From: Paraburkholderia hiiakae
GTDB lineage: Bacteria > Pseudomonadota > Gammaproteobacteria > Burkholderiales > Burkholderiaceae
Reading direction: 5' to 3'
NCBI RefSeq assembly: GCF_904848665.1
Contig: NZ_CAJHCQ010000006.1
Location: 310,001 to 374,000, forward strand
DNA: 64,000 bases
In this document: piece by piece, positions 19,184 to 27,716 of the stretch
Layout of the letters: every line of letters starts with the position of its first letter
How positions within the stretch are numbered: position 1 is the first letter of the stretch
Program-made: the position numbers and the translations under genes
The notes under the pieces: generated by a model
The model's input: the letters and a program-made list of their open reading frames with translations, nothing else
Told to the model about the DNA's origin: nothing
Databases searched by the model: none

Positions 19184-20032
19184 ATGTCAACATCTAACAC
19201 TCCCGTCTGGTTTATTACCGGTTGTTCAACCGGTCTTGGTCGCGCGCTCGCCACGCTGATCATCAAGCGCGGCTGGCGAGCCGTTGTCACGGCGCGTGAC
19301 GTTTCGAGCGTCGCCGATATCGTGAGCGGTGCAGAAGACCGCGCCGTGGCGCTTGCTCTCGATGTTACGAAGCCAGCCGAGATCGAGGCCGCAGTGGCGA
19401 CGGCGCGCGAGAAATTCGGACGTATCGACGTGCTCGTGAACAATGCCGGCTACGGCTATCAAAGCACGGGCGAGGAGGGCGTGGAAGCCGAGATCCGCGC
19501 ACAATTCGACGCCAACGTATTCGGCCTCTTCGCGATGACGCGCGCCGTACTGCCGCTCATGCGCGCACAACGCAGCGGCAACATCATCAACATCAGTTCC
19601 GTGGCCGGTTTCATCGGCTTTCCGGGCTCGGGCTACTATGCTGCCTCCAAGCACGCCGTAGAGGGCTGGTCGGACTCGCTGCGCGCCGAACTGGAGCCGC
19701 TGGGCATTGGCGTGACGTGTGTTGAGCCCGGTCCGTTCCGCACGGATTGGGCGGGCCGCTCACTGCGTCAGACGCTGACGCAGATCGAGGACTATGCGCA
19801 GACCGCCGGTAAGCGCCACACAGGAACGAAGCAGGGGAGCGGCACGCAACCGGGCGACCCGGTGCGGGCGGGCGAAGCGATGATCGCGATTGCGCGCAAC
19901 GCAGAAGCGCCGCGCCACCTGGTGCTGGGCGCGTGGGGCTTCAACACGGTCGTGGACTATCTGCAAAAGCTCACTAAGGATATTGAAAGCCTTCGCGATT
20001 TGAGCTTGTCGGCGGACTTTGACGCCAGGTAA
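19184..20032 (+). CDS. Short-chain dehydrogenase/reductase (classical SDR)
   Basis: 282 residues. Rossmann motif TGCSTGLG near residues 12-19, NNAG (about 86-89), catalytic serine in INISSVAG and YYAASKHAVEGW with the YxxxK pair. It uses NAD(P)H; the cofactor pocket ends in TARD, which often goes with NADPH. Substrate unknown. I chose ATG 19184 because the longer in-frame extension overlaps the promoter copy. Its promoter duplicates that of the preceding LysR gene. Confidence 0.9.
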   Translation: MSTSNTPVWFITGCSTGLGRALATLIIKRGWRAVVTARDVSSVADIVSGAEDRAVALALDVTKPAEIEAAVATAREKFGRIDVLVNNAGYGYQSTGEEGVEAEIRAQFDANVFGLFAMTRAVLPLMRAQRSGNIINISSVAGFIGFPGSGYYAASKHAVEGWSDSLRAELEPLGIGVTCVEPGPFRTDWAGRSLRQTLTQIEDYAQTAGKRHTGTKQGSGTQPGDPVRAGEAMIAIARNAEAPRHLVLGAWGFNTVVDYLQKLTKDIESLRDLSLSADFDAR

Positions 20033-20055
20033 CGCAGCATTGTTGATGGCTGGCT

Positions 20056-20088
20056 GCCACGGATCCGGTACATTGAGGGATCCGTGGC
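20056..20088 (+). terminator. Strong hairpin after the SDR gene (terminator-like, no U tract)
   Basis: GCCACGGATCC and GGATCCGTGGC form a perfect 11-bp stem around an 11-nt loop, 24 bp after the SDR stop. No run of T follows, so it is not a canonical intrinsic terminator. It could end transcription with Rho or protect the 3' end. Confidence 0.45.
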
Positions 20089-20344
20089 GGCACGACGTCG
20101 AGCGGGTGATCATCGGGCTTACGCGGGCCAGCTGGTCCGCAGGGAGGGCCAGTGACGCTCATATTTCGTGCTACGCCAGCCGCCTTCGAGAACGGTCAAA
20201 CGCGCCTTGATGAGGATTCCCGGCAATGCTCGAACGTTGCGACGGGGCGTAAGCATCAATGTGGGCAACGGTGGGCGCGAAGACGACGTTTCGTCTGGGC
20301 GGCGCGTGCCGTCCATATCAACGTTTGCGTCAAGCGAAGGTGCC

Positions 20345-22360
20345 ATGTACAACCTTGCCAAGCTTGTATCGATGGTCAGTCGCCGGACCTTCAGGGCGGA
20401 AGGTCATGTCTTTGCCGTCACGCCCGAGCGTATAGCGATTGCGGAGGGCGTACGTGCTGCTGTGGCGATGGCGCCGATGCTCGTTGCGGCGCTATTGCTG
20501 GCACGGCCCGAGATTGCGCTGGGCGCCGTGGCGGCTTTCTGGAATTGCCTGTGCGATCCCCAAGGGGAAACAACCGCCCGCCTCAAAGCGATGGGCATGT
20601 TCACGGTCCTGGGCGCGATCGTCATGCCGCTCTCTGCCTACGCGGCGAGTTGGGGCTATATCGCGAGCCTCGCCACATTGTTCGTCCTGGTCTTTCTATG
20701 TGGACTAACACGATCGTATAGCGCCTCTCTTGGGCCGATGCCGACGCAGGCGGGCTTGATTGCCTCACTCGCCGTCGTCATAGGGATTGCATTAGCCAGG
20801 CCTTTGGCCGGCGCGCTCGAACTAGGCGGATATTTTTTGCTTGGTTCCGCCTGGACGATACTGTTCTGTGTCTTTCTCTGTCCCATTCCGTTTCGACAAT
20901 CCGGCAATCTCATGCTATCGACGATCTTCGGAAGACTGGAGATCATGGCTGGCTTTTTACAGGCGCTCGATTCGCTCCCTGGGACTGACGTCGCCGGTTG
21001 GGATGTGTTCGACACCGTTCACCGGCGGGGTGTCCGCATGTCCATCGAACGGGGAAGGGCGTTGGTGGCGCTCGACACCTGCAACGGATCGCGGCTCGGT
21101 GCGTATATCGATACCGCCGGCAGAATATTTTCCGCCTTGATTGCCTTCGGTCACTCCCGGCGGTTATCCCGGGTGGCCCTCGACGCGGGATCCCGGGACT
21201 TGTTGCAAGGACTACAGCAGGTATTGGAAGCGCTTGGCAATCACGCCCTCCTGGATCGTCCGCTTCCCGACGCGGTGGTCGAGCAGGCGAACGCGCTTTT
21301 GCGCCAAAGTGCCGGTCACGAAGAGGCGGAGGCGCGTTCTGTGACTTTTGCGGCAAGCGCCATCGTCCGGCTCGCTGAGGGTGGCGCCGTGCCGGACGCC
21401 GGTAGCAAGGAACCCCCGGCGGCCGCCGCGCGAAGCAGCTATGCCATCGACCCCGTCGTCTGGCGCCACGCGCTAAGAGTTGCGACGGCAACTGTCGTCG
21501 CCTTTGCCATGGGTACCTGGCTAAATGTCACGCTTGCCTATTGGGGCGCGCTCGCGGCGATCATCGTGACGCAACCGATTTCCGCCAACGCCTGGCTGCG
21601 CGTTCTGGAGAGAGCAAGTGGCAGCCTCGTCGGAGGACTGATTGCCGCCATACTTCTGGCGACGCTCCCGGGGCCGGGCGCCATGCTCCTCGCTATCCTG
21701 CCGCTTGCCGCTGCGGCCATTGCCGCGAGGCTGGTGAGCTACGGCTTGTTCGTGGTATTTCTCTGTCCCATGTTCATGCTGGTTTCCGATTTCATCCATC
21801 CAACTGGCGGTTTGATTGCGGCACGCTTTATCAACGAAGTCATTGGCGCGATCGTGGGTGTGGCGGCCAGCTTCGTCTTGTGGCCCGATCGGGGTAGTGA
21901 CGTGCTTAACGCGGCAATATCGGCGGCGATTTCCGCCAATATGCGCTTTGTGTCCGCCACGCTGCGCCTGGACGGCGGCTCGGCAGCGAAGCTCGATCAC
22001 TTGCAACGAGATGCGGGGCTGGCAAGCACTCGCCTGGAAGCCGCACGCGAGCGCATGCTCCTGGAAGGTCGTTGGCGATCGGCATCGCTTGAACACCTGC
22101 GCGACGTCATCGTGGCTTTGCGTTCTGTTTGCGGTGCGGCTGCCGTGCTTGAAGTCCTGCGGGAGGGAGATCCGGACGCATTCAATCGCCAAAGGGCGGA
22201 CGGCTATGACGAGATGACAGCCCAAGTGCTGCAAGCGCTGGCTTCCCGGACCCGCTGGCAATTGCCGAAGGCACTCCCGGACGAAGGCGCTGAAGGCGAC
22301 CTCGGACAGGCAATACGTAACTTCGTAAGCGCGTTCAATGCCTACGTTTCCAACGGATAA
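20345..22360 (+). CDS. FUSC-family membrane protein (aromatic-acid-exporter-like)
   Basis: 671 residues from ATG 20345 (GAAGG upstream); in-frame codons further 5' lack a good ribosome site. Two hydrophobic blocks, about residues 30-190 and 405-560, each with five to six membrane segments, are separated by a soluble region and followed by a soluble C-terminal domain. This is the fusaric-acid-resistance (FUSC)/YccS layout. Such proteins export aromatic carboxylates, usually with a membrane-fusion partner; none is encoded next to it here. It converges on the following gene with only 15 bp between. Confidence 0.85.
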   Translation: MYNLAKLVSMVSRRTFRAEGHVFAVTPERIAIAEGVRAAVAMAPMLVAALLLARPEIALGAVAAFWNCLCDPQGETTARLKAMGMFTVLGAIVMPLSAYAASWGYIASLATLFVLVFLCGLTRSYSASLGPMPTQAGLIASLAVVIGIALARPLAGALELGGYFLLGSAWTILFCVFLCPIPFRQSGNLMLSTIFGRLEIMAGFLQALDSLPGTDVAGWDVFDTVHRRGVRMSIERGRALVALDTCNGSRLGAYIDTAGRIFSALIAFGHSRRLSRVALDAGSRDLLQGLQQVLEALGNHALLDRPLPDAVVEQANALLRQSAGHEEAEARSVTFAASAIVRLAEGGAVPDAGSKEPPAAAARSSYAIDPVVWRHALRVATATVVAFAMGTWLNVTLAYWGALAAIIVTQPISANAWLRVLERASGSLVGGLIAAILLATLPGPGAMLLAILPLAAAAIAARLVSYGLFVVFLCPMFMLVSDFIHPTGGLIAARFINEVIGAIVGVAASFVLWPDRGSDVLNAAISAAISANMRFVSATLRLDGGSAAKLDHLQRDAGLASTRLEAARERMLLEGRWRSASLEHLRDVIVALRSVCGAAAVLEVLREGDPDAFNRQRADGYDEMTAQVLQALASRTRWQLPKALPDEGAEGDLGQAIRNFVSAFNAYVSNG

Positions 22361-22375
22361 TCGCTGACTCGCCAG

Positions 22376-23128
22376 TTAAACCTCGTCTACCGGTAGCTGG
22401 CAAAGCTGGTGGTAAAAGGTTTGGATATCGGCGAAGTAAAATGGGCGAAACGCACCGTAGACGTTTTTCCAGTCCGGCATGTAGCTCAAGAGATGTTCTT
22501 GAAACGTCGTCACGACGTCTGGATCAAGATCTTTGCGTACGATCAGGACGGCTGGGACGCAAGTGTCATATTCGCCGACGACCTTCGTCACCTGCGCGTT
22601 CCCGGGCGTCATCTTCCACACGTCTTCCAGAATCATCGTTGCGCGAATGGACTTCGCGACAACAGCATCGACCCGGTCCTGCCATCCAGCAACCTGTTTG
22701 AGTTCAAAGAAAGTCTCAAGCTTCTTTCCTTTCTCGTTCAACATGATTGCAGGAGGGAAAAAGCTGGAAGAACAGGACCTGTTCAGATAACCATATGTCG
22801 ATCCTTCAAGGTCGTCGATATTGCTTGCCTGATCGTCATGGCGCACCACAAGAAGCGTGCGTTGAGCGGGTTGGCCGGAGAACTTCGACGTTGCAATGAC
22901 AAGGCCGCGATAGTGCGGATTACCCTTTCTCATCATCACGCAGAATCCCGCCCCCGGGACATATGCCATATTCGGGCCGCCCTCCTCGAGTAGCCGGTTC
23001 ATCTCTGGAATGTCCGTCGTCGCCTCGGCGGTCATGCCTGTCCCGGATAGAAGACTTGTCCAGGGTTCGTCGGTGACGGGGAAGTCCAGATTCTTGTTCA
23101 GAAGAAACGTCAGATTCTGCGTGGCCAT
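22376..23128 (-). CDS. PhnD-like phosphate/phosphonate-type substrate-binding protein without signal peptide
   Basis: 250 residues from ATG 23128, which has GGAGCAGGTGG upstream; an ATG at 23146 is in frame. The fold reads as a type II periplasmic-binding protein of the PhnD/SsuA-like group: MAYVPGAGFCVM, then TLLVVRHDDQASNIDDLEGSTYGYLNRSC-type hinge, and a C-terminal DVVTTFQEHLLSY segment. The N-terminus (MATQNLTFLLNKNLDFPV) has no hydrophobic signal, and no ABC permease or ATPase lies nearby. It may be a cytosolic ligand binder or sensor. Ligand unknown. Confidence 0.72.
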   Translation of the reverse strand: MATQNLTFLLNKNLDFPVTDEPWTSLLSGTGMTAEATTDIPEMNRLLEEGGPNMAYVPGAGFCVMMRKGNPHYRGLVIATSKFSGQPAQRTLLVVRHDDQASNIDDLEGSTYGYLNRSCSSSFFPPAIMLNEKGKKLETFFELKQVAGWQDRVDAVVAKSIRATMILEDVWKMTPGNAQVTKVVGEYDTCVPAVLIVRKDLDPDVVTTFQEHLLSYMPDWKNVYGAFRPFYFADIQTFYHQLCQLPVDEV

Positions 23129-23225
23129 ATTTACCACCTGCTCCATTTGAAGGCGAGGTCGAAAACCAGCGCTGATTTAGCATGTTCCTGGTTGGCTGGA
23201 TAAAAATCGATATTGCGATTGAATC

Positions 23226-23267
23226 GATAGAATTTTTTAATTCGTTATTTGATCGTTTAATTCTATC
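23226..23267. promoter_or_regulatory. AT-rich inverted repeat upstream of the PhnD-like gene
   Basis: GATAGAATT (23226-23234) and AATTCTATC (23259-23267) are perfect 9-bp arms around an AT-rich 24-bp centre. It lies about 100 bp upstream of the PhnD-like start and is a candidate operator or promoter. No regulator gene is adjacent. Confidence 0.4.
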
Positions 23268-23402
23268 TGGATCGAAAAAATGACGGTGTCGGAAATGAGA
23301 TCCTTTTTTTCGAAACGCACGATTCGCTTGGCCTGACCAGGACTAGTCAACTACCGAACCCGTCGTATCGATCGTCGTCTATCGCGAAAGCAAAATGCAC
23401 AG

Positions 23403-23441
23403 GCCGCACCGACGCTCCACGTGAGGCGTCGCCGGTGCGGC
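23403..23441 (-). terminator. GC-rich hairpin downstream of the alcohol dehydrogenase gene
   Basis: GCCGCACCG and CGGTGCGGC arms, extended by a partly paired inner stem, lie about 30 bp after the stop of the minus-strand dehydrogenase gene. On the minus strand only a weak T-rich stretch follows, so termination is plausible but unproven. Confidence 0.4.
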
Positions 23442-23472
23442 GTGTACCAGGCATGCCTGGGCGCAGCACCCG

Positions 23473-24531
23473 CTAGAAGATGACGACAGCCCGGCCGACC
23501 AGCGTGCCTTCGCGCAGGCGATCAAGCGTTTCATTGAGCTGCTCGAGGCGAATCGGGGTGGTCGTGTGCTGGATCTTGCCCGCCGCGGCCAACGCCATGA
23601 CCTCGCTCAGATCGATGTAATTCCCCCAGTTCGAGCCGTAGAAGGTCTGCTCCCGATTGATGCGGGGAAACAGCGGGATGTCGACACGATCGCCCATCAG
23701 TCCCACATCGACATAGTGGCCGCTCGTGCCGAGGAGGCTGAAACCGAGCTGCATCAGATCGGGCGCGCCGACGCAATCGAGAATGCCGTCCAGCACCGGC
23801 TGTCCCGTGAGCCTCAACAACTCGGCTTCGATATCGGCCTTGGACGCGTCCTTGAAATTGATGGCGAAATCCGCGCCGTAGCCCTCGGCCCGGGCAAGCT
23901 TTTCCGCGTCCTGATCGAATGCGACGATCTTGACCCCGCCGCCGAGCAGTTTTGCGTATTGCACGCCGTAGCCGCCGAGGCCGCCCATGCCGAATACGCC
24001 GAGCACGCGCTCCGGGCCGAGCGCATCGGCGTTGAGCAGCTTCTTGACTCCGCGATAGGGTGTCAGGCCCGCGTCCGTGAGCGGTGCGAGGTGTTCGAAC
24101 GAAAGCTCACGTGGCACCTTGATCAGATAGCGAGCGGGCACGGGTATGTATTCGGCGTAGCCACCATGCGGCCCGAAGCCAGGGAAGCGCACGTTGGGGC
24201 ACAGCTGGGTATTGCCGACCTGGCAATGACGGCAGGTGCCGTCACCCCAGCCCGGAACGACGACCACGTGATCGCCTTCCTGCAAGCCCGCGCCAGAAGC
24301 CTGCTGTCCGATGCGAGATACGACGCCGGTGATCTCATGGCCGGGCGTGATGGGTGTCGGAATGTCGAAGTACTTCAGGAAGTACCCATCGATCAGTTCC
24401 GCGTCGGTGCGGCACACGCCGCAGGCCGTCACCTTGACGAGGATTTCATCGGCCTGGATGTCGGGGATGGGGATGTCTTCCAGGACCAATGGTTTGCCGA
24501 ACTCGTGCAAACGCGCTGCTTTCATCATCAT
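23473..24531 (-). CDS. Zinc-dependent alcohol dehydrogenase (MDR superfamily)
   Basis: 352 residues; the start is one of three tandem ATGs (24531, 24528, 24525) behind GGAAAGGA. Catalytic-zinc ligands are visible as GVCRTD and PGHE, and the NAD-binding motif is GVFGMGGLGGYG. The structural zinc loop reads GWGDGTCRHCQVGNTQLC, with three cysteines and aspartate at the first ligand position, similar to the archaeal Sulfolobus enzyme, which uses glutamate there. It probably oxidises or reduces short or aromatic alcohols and aldehydes with NAD(H). It is separated from the next minus-strand gene upstream by about 260 bp, so an operon is not certain. Confidence 0.88.
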   Translation of the reverse strand: MMMKAARLHEFGKPLVLEDIPIPDIQADEILVKVTACGVCRTDAELIDGYFLKYFDIPTPITPGHEITGVVSRIGQQASGAGLQEGDHVVVVPGWGDGTCRHCQVGNTQLCPNVRFPGFGPHGGYAEYIPVPARYLIKVPRELSFEHLAPLTDAGLTPYRGVKKLLNADALGPERVLGVFGMGGLGGYGVQYAKLLGGGVKIVAFDQDAEKLARAEGYGADFAINFKDASKADIEAELLRLTGQPVLDGILDCVGAPDLMQLGFSLLGTSGHYVDVGLMGDRVDIPLFPRINREQTFYGSNWGNYIDLSEVMALAAAGKIQHTTTPIRLEQLNETLDRLREGTLVGRAVVIF

Positions 24532-24788
24532 TCCTTTCCTCAAGTTGAACTCCAGCCAGCGTAGCCGGAGTGAAATCGCCGTTTCGAGCGATTGACGATG
24601 GATGGTCGCACCCCGCGGCAGGACTCGGCGCGGCGGCACCGCCGTCTTGATTTCGGTGAGCGATCGTCTCCAACCAGGGATCGAAGTCTAGGAGTTAGGC
24701 TGTTACTCAAAAAGAGGCGAAATCCAAATGCCGTATGCAAAGAAACGGCATAATGGGCCGCGCCGCTTTCTTGCCTCGTCGGCGCCCA

Positions 24789-25538
24789 TTACGTGCCAGA
24801 AAGTAATGCCCCCGCCTGTGGGACGACGGGTTCAAGCTTGAGACGATCGAGCATTCCGCGGGCGGTGCAAACCGCCGTCGAGACCGTTCGGATTCCAAGC
24901 ATGTCTTCGATACGCTGGATCGCTGGCAGCGACGGCATTTGCACGCACGCAGACGCCACGACGACATCCGCACCATCCGTATTCAGTCGGCGGACATCAT
25001 CGACCAGCTTCAAAGGATCGCGCAATCCGACTTCAAGATTGTCAGGAATCTCGAAGCAGATAGAGTCGATCACTTCGATACCTTCGTTTTCGATGTATGA
25101 AACGACGAGGTCGGTTAGCGGCCGCATGTAAGGAGCCATGAGGGAAATTCGTCGGGCGCCGAGGATTTTCAGGCCTTCGATCAGCGCGCCGGCCGAAGTC
25201 ATGACCGGCGCAAGGCAATCATTCGCGCGTGCGACTTCGGTGAGTTCGCGCTCGGTTTGCCGGTGGTACCCGTGTCCCATAGACATGATGGCGACCAGAC
25301 AGGCAGTGCTCATCACGTCCACACGCGCGTCCGCCAGCTCCGCTGCGCAGCGAAGGCCCTGCTTGTTCATTTCGATCAGCTCTTCTTTCGTCACCTTATG
25401 CATTCTCATCCGGCTCGAATGGAAGGTGAATCGTTCGGGCCTGATTCCTTCGCGGGCTCGAAGCATCGCCGGTATTTCGGTTTCCATCGTAGTGTTTGAG
25501 CTAGGCACAATTTGGCCGATGCGGAAATGGGAAGTCAT
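24789..25538 (-). CDS. Maleate cis-trans isomerase / arylmalonate decarboxylase family protein
   Basis: 249 residues from ATG 25538 (MTSHFRIGQIVPSSN); the open frame extends 46 codons further but without support. The Asp/Glu-racemase superfamily fold shows PSSNTTMETE near the N-terminus, the first active-site cysteine in MSTACLVAIMSMG and the second in VVASACVQMPSL. This is the pattern of maleate isomerase (maleate to fumarate), last step of aerobic nicotinate breakdown. No other nicotinate genes are near, so a related malonate or hydantoin-type substrate is possible. Fumarate from it would enter the TCA cycle. Confidence 0.82.
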   Translation of the reverse strand: MTSHFRIGQIVPSSNTTMETEIPAMLRAREGIRPERFTFHSSRMRMHKVTKEELIEMNKQGLRCAAELADARVDVMSTACLVAIMSMGHGYHRQTERELTEVARANDCLAPVMTSAGALIEGLKILGARRISLMAPYMRPLTDLVVSYIENEGIEVIDSICFEIPDNLEVGLRDPLKLVDDVRRLNTDGADVVVASACVQMPSLPAIQRIEDMLGIRTVSTAVCTARGMLDRLKLEPVVPQAGALLSGT

Positions 25539-26317
25539 GTCAGTCCTCGAATAAAGCAGCGTGACGCGCAAGCAGAGGCTGTGAATAGATTTATGTGAGC
25601 TGCCCTCGCGACTATGGGGTACGTGTTTCAGGTATTTGAAACGGGTACGTTGGCTGGATGTGCTCATGCGTGGCATTTGCCAAAGTCAGCGGAATGCTCC
25701 TGCCTTCAATGCAGACATCGTCAACCGCGATGGACATCAACATACTGGATTGAGGCGAAATACGTCGCAGTGCGGCGTTTCCGGAAAAAAATCGATGAAA
25801 ACGGCTATCGAGTCTTTCTCGGGATTTTTGTTGCCGTAACTAATCCGGCTACCTGCTGTTTTTGATATTTCGCTTGGTGAATTGATGCGTTGCAAAACTA
25901 ATCATGCGTCAGACGACGAGATCGAGATCACGATGATATTGAAGAAACGAAACCCTGAACGCGTCGCGAATCTGTCCGTCGTTGGGTCGGCGGCTGCGCA
26001 CGAGAAATGCGCGTGATCTCGGTGTTGATGTGCCGCGACGAAGCAACTTGCCTCAGGCAGTCTTAATAACTTTGTTTTCGCTCGGACTGGCAAAAAACGA
26101 CGCGTCGTGTGGCATTCACCTACCGTGGGCGAAGAAGAGACTTTGAGCACCCCGGGGAGTAAGGAATGCATTCAAGAAAGTAAAATGAAATATTTTCAGT
26201 AATGCCTTACGCACTAACGTGGTGCGACTCCGCGCTTGGGCCGCAAGAAGGAAGCATTAAAGTCCAAAGTTAAAGTTTTATGGTTCCCGCACCAGTTCCC
26301 GCGCCGCTCGCCCAGTC
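25539..26317. other. Gene-free stretch between the maleate-isomerase-like and LysE genes
   Basis: About 780 bp with lower GC than the flanks. The open frames present (for example 25614-25865 plus and 25902-26171 minus) have no ribosome site, no recognisable motif and odd composition. AT-rich patches lie around 26180-26200 and 26258-26282. I see no terminator, repeat, tRNA or transposon end. Confidence 0.5.
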
Positions 26318-26953
26318 TTACTGGCGCAACAACGCCATCATCGCGCCGAAGCCGACGAACACGCCGCCCGTCACGCGATTGAACGCTTTCGCCACGCGCC
26401 GGCTCTTGAGCGTCGCGCCGATGCGCGTGCCGAAACCCGCGTAGACGAGATACCAGCTCACTTCGCACACGGCGAAGGTCGTTACGAGCACGCCGAACTG
26501 GGGAAGCACCGGGCGGGTCGCGTCGATGAACTGCGGCAGCAGCGCCGCCGCGAAAAGGATCGCCTTCGGGTTGCTGCCGCCAACGAAAAAGCCGTTGCGA
26601 TAGAGCGCAAGCGGCGAGCGCACGGGGCGCGCGGCCACGCGCTCGGCAACGTCGGCGGCGGCCTCCGGCGCGGGGGCGCCCCACGCCTTGATGCCCAGGT
26701 ACACGAGGTACGCCGCGCCGATGAAACGCAGCGCGTTGAACATGGTCGGCCATGCCTGCAGGAATACGCCGAGCCCGGCTGCGGAGACGGCCAGCATCAG
26801 GACAAGGGCGGAAAGGCAGCCGGCCATGGTTGCGCTCGTGCGGCGCAGTCCGTACTGCGCGCCGTGCGACATGATGAGCAACATGTTGGGACCGGGGATG
26901 GCGCAGACGACGAAGACGGTGACGAGGAACAGCCACCAGGTATGCAGATTCAT
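26318..26953 (-). CDS. LysE/RhtB-family exporter
   Basis: 211 residues from ATG 26953. Six membrane segments are visible, with the family motif VCAIPGPNMLLIMSHG near the N-terminus and a GSNPKAILFAAALLPQF motif in the middle. Members export amino acids or homoserine-like compounds by proton exchange; substrate unknown. The start has only a weak ribosome site. An in-frame upstream ATG at 27130, inside a leader that contains a terminator hairpin, would add 59 residues. See the promoter and attenuator entries. Confidence 0.88.
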   Translation of the reverse strand: MNLHTWWLFLVTVFVVCAIPGPNMLLIMSHGAQYGLRRTSATMAGCLSALVLMLAVSAAGLGVFLQAWPTMFNALRFIGAAYLVYLGIKAWGAPAPEAAADVAERVAARPVRSPLALYRNGFFVGGSNPKAILFAAALLPQFIDATRPVLPQFGVLVTTFAVCEVSWYLVYAGFGTRIGATLKSRRVAKAFNRVTGGVFVGFGAMMALLRQ

Positions 26954-27075
26954 TGCAGCGGCGAAAAGAAAGAGGGCTGGAAAAACGGCGAAGGGTGAAT
27001 TATGCCAGCGGACGGCGCGCGCCTGGCGGCGGCCCGCAGGCCGGGTGCAACGCCCCATCGGGCCAAAGTGCGGCC

Positions 27076-27109
27076 ACGAAAAAGAAAAGCCCGCAGCGAG
27101 TGCGGGCTT
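27076..27109 (-). terminator. Attenuator-like intrinsic terminator in the LysE leader
   Basis: On the minus strand, AAGCCCGCA and TGCGGGCTT form a perfect 9-bp stem with a 5-nt loop (27087-27109), followed by TTTTCTTTTTC. It lies between the likely LysE promoter and the LysE start at 26953, and inside a short in-frame coding leader, so it would terminate or attenuate LysE transcription. Confidence 0.7.
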
Positions 27110-27145
27110 GAACCATGCCAATGGAGACATCGAGGAGACAACCTC

Positions 27146-27190
27146 ACTATAGTCAAGGCATTGACGCATCGCAATATACGTTCGTATATT
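27146..27190 (-). promoter_or_regulatory. Predicted LysE promoter with overlapping palindromic operator
   Basis: On the minus strand, -35 TTGCGA (27169-27174) is spaced 17 bp from -10 TATAGT (27146-27151). The palindrome AATATACG-AA-CGTATATT (27173-27190, minus-strand reading) overlaps the upstream side of the -35 box and would suit a dimeric repressor or activator. Confidence 0.55.
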
Positions 27191-27348
27191 GAATCGTTAA
27201 CCATTGTCAGATTAATGAGTTAGTGATTGATGCGTCCATCGGGCAGGCACACAATGAAGCGGCGCGCTCGCTGGATGGGAAGGTGCGGCGCACGGGGGGC
27301 GAGACATCGCCTCGTCAGCCCGGAGCGGGTTTCAACTGGAGGGGTGAT

Positions 27349-27573
27349 ATGGGCATTCTGGACAAAGTGGGTGAAATTGCCGGTGCGGTGGCCGCAGTGG
27401 AAGGCGCCGAGAAGCTCGATCCGAACGCAGGCTTTCTGACCAAGGCCGCTGCGGCAGTTGCCGGTTTCGAGGGAGCCAAGGAAGTCGAGCAGCTAGTCGA
27501 GAAGAAGGAAGACGAAAAGCCCGCCGACGACAACACCGCGCAGCCCGCGGACGGGTCGGATCAGCAGACGTGA
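27349..27573 (+). CDS. Small hypothetical protein, acidic C-terminus
   Basis: 74 residues from ATG 27349, which has a very good GGAGGGG site eight bases upstream; the frame extends 5' without support. An Ala/Gly-rich amphipathic N-terminal half (MGILDKVGEIAGAVAAVEG, then AAAAVAGFEGAKEVE) is followed by a Glu/Asp/Lys-rich hydrophilic tail. No signal peptide or clear membrane span. Function not recognised. A good intrinsic terminator follows 92 bp after the stop, supporting a real monocistronic gene. Confidence 0.7.
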   Translation: MGILDKVGEIAGAVAAVEGAEKLDPNAGFLTKAAAAVAGFEGAKEVEQLVEKKEDEKPADDNTAQPADGSDQQT

Positions 27574-27664
27574 GCGCCTCGCCGCGCGCGTGACGGATTG
27601 ACCGGGGAGTCGGGCGCGCTTCGCTTCATGTCATTGGATACGTGAGTGGCAGTTCAGATACAGG

Positions 27665-27694
27665 AAAGCCGCGGCAGAACAGCCGCGGCTTTTT
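27665..27694 (+). terminator. Intrinsic terminator
   Basis: AAAGCCGCGG and CCGCGGCTTT form a 10-bp stem with an 8-nt loop followed by TTC, the T-run starting inside the stem. It lies downstream of the small gene ending at 27573 and just before the convergent MFS gene. Confidence 0.8.
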
Positions 27695-27716
27695 CATTGG
27701 TGCGCCGGGCAGGGCA

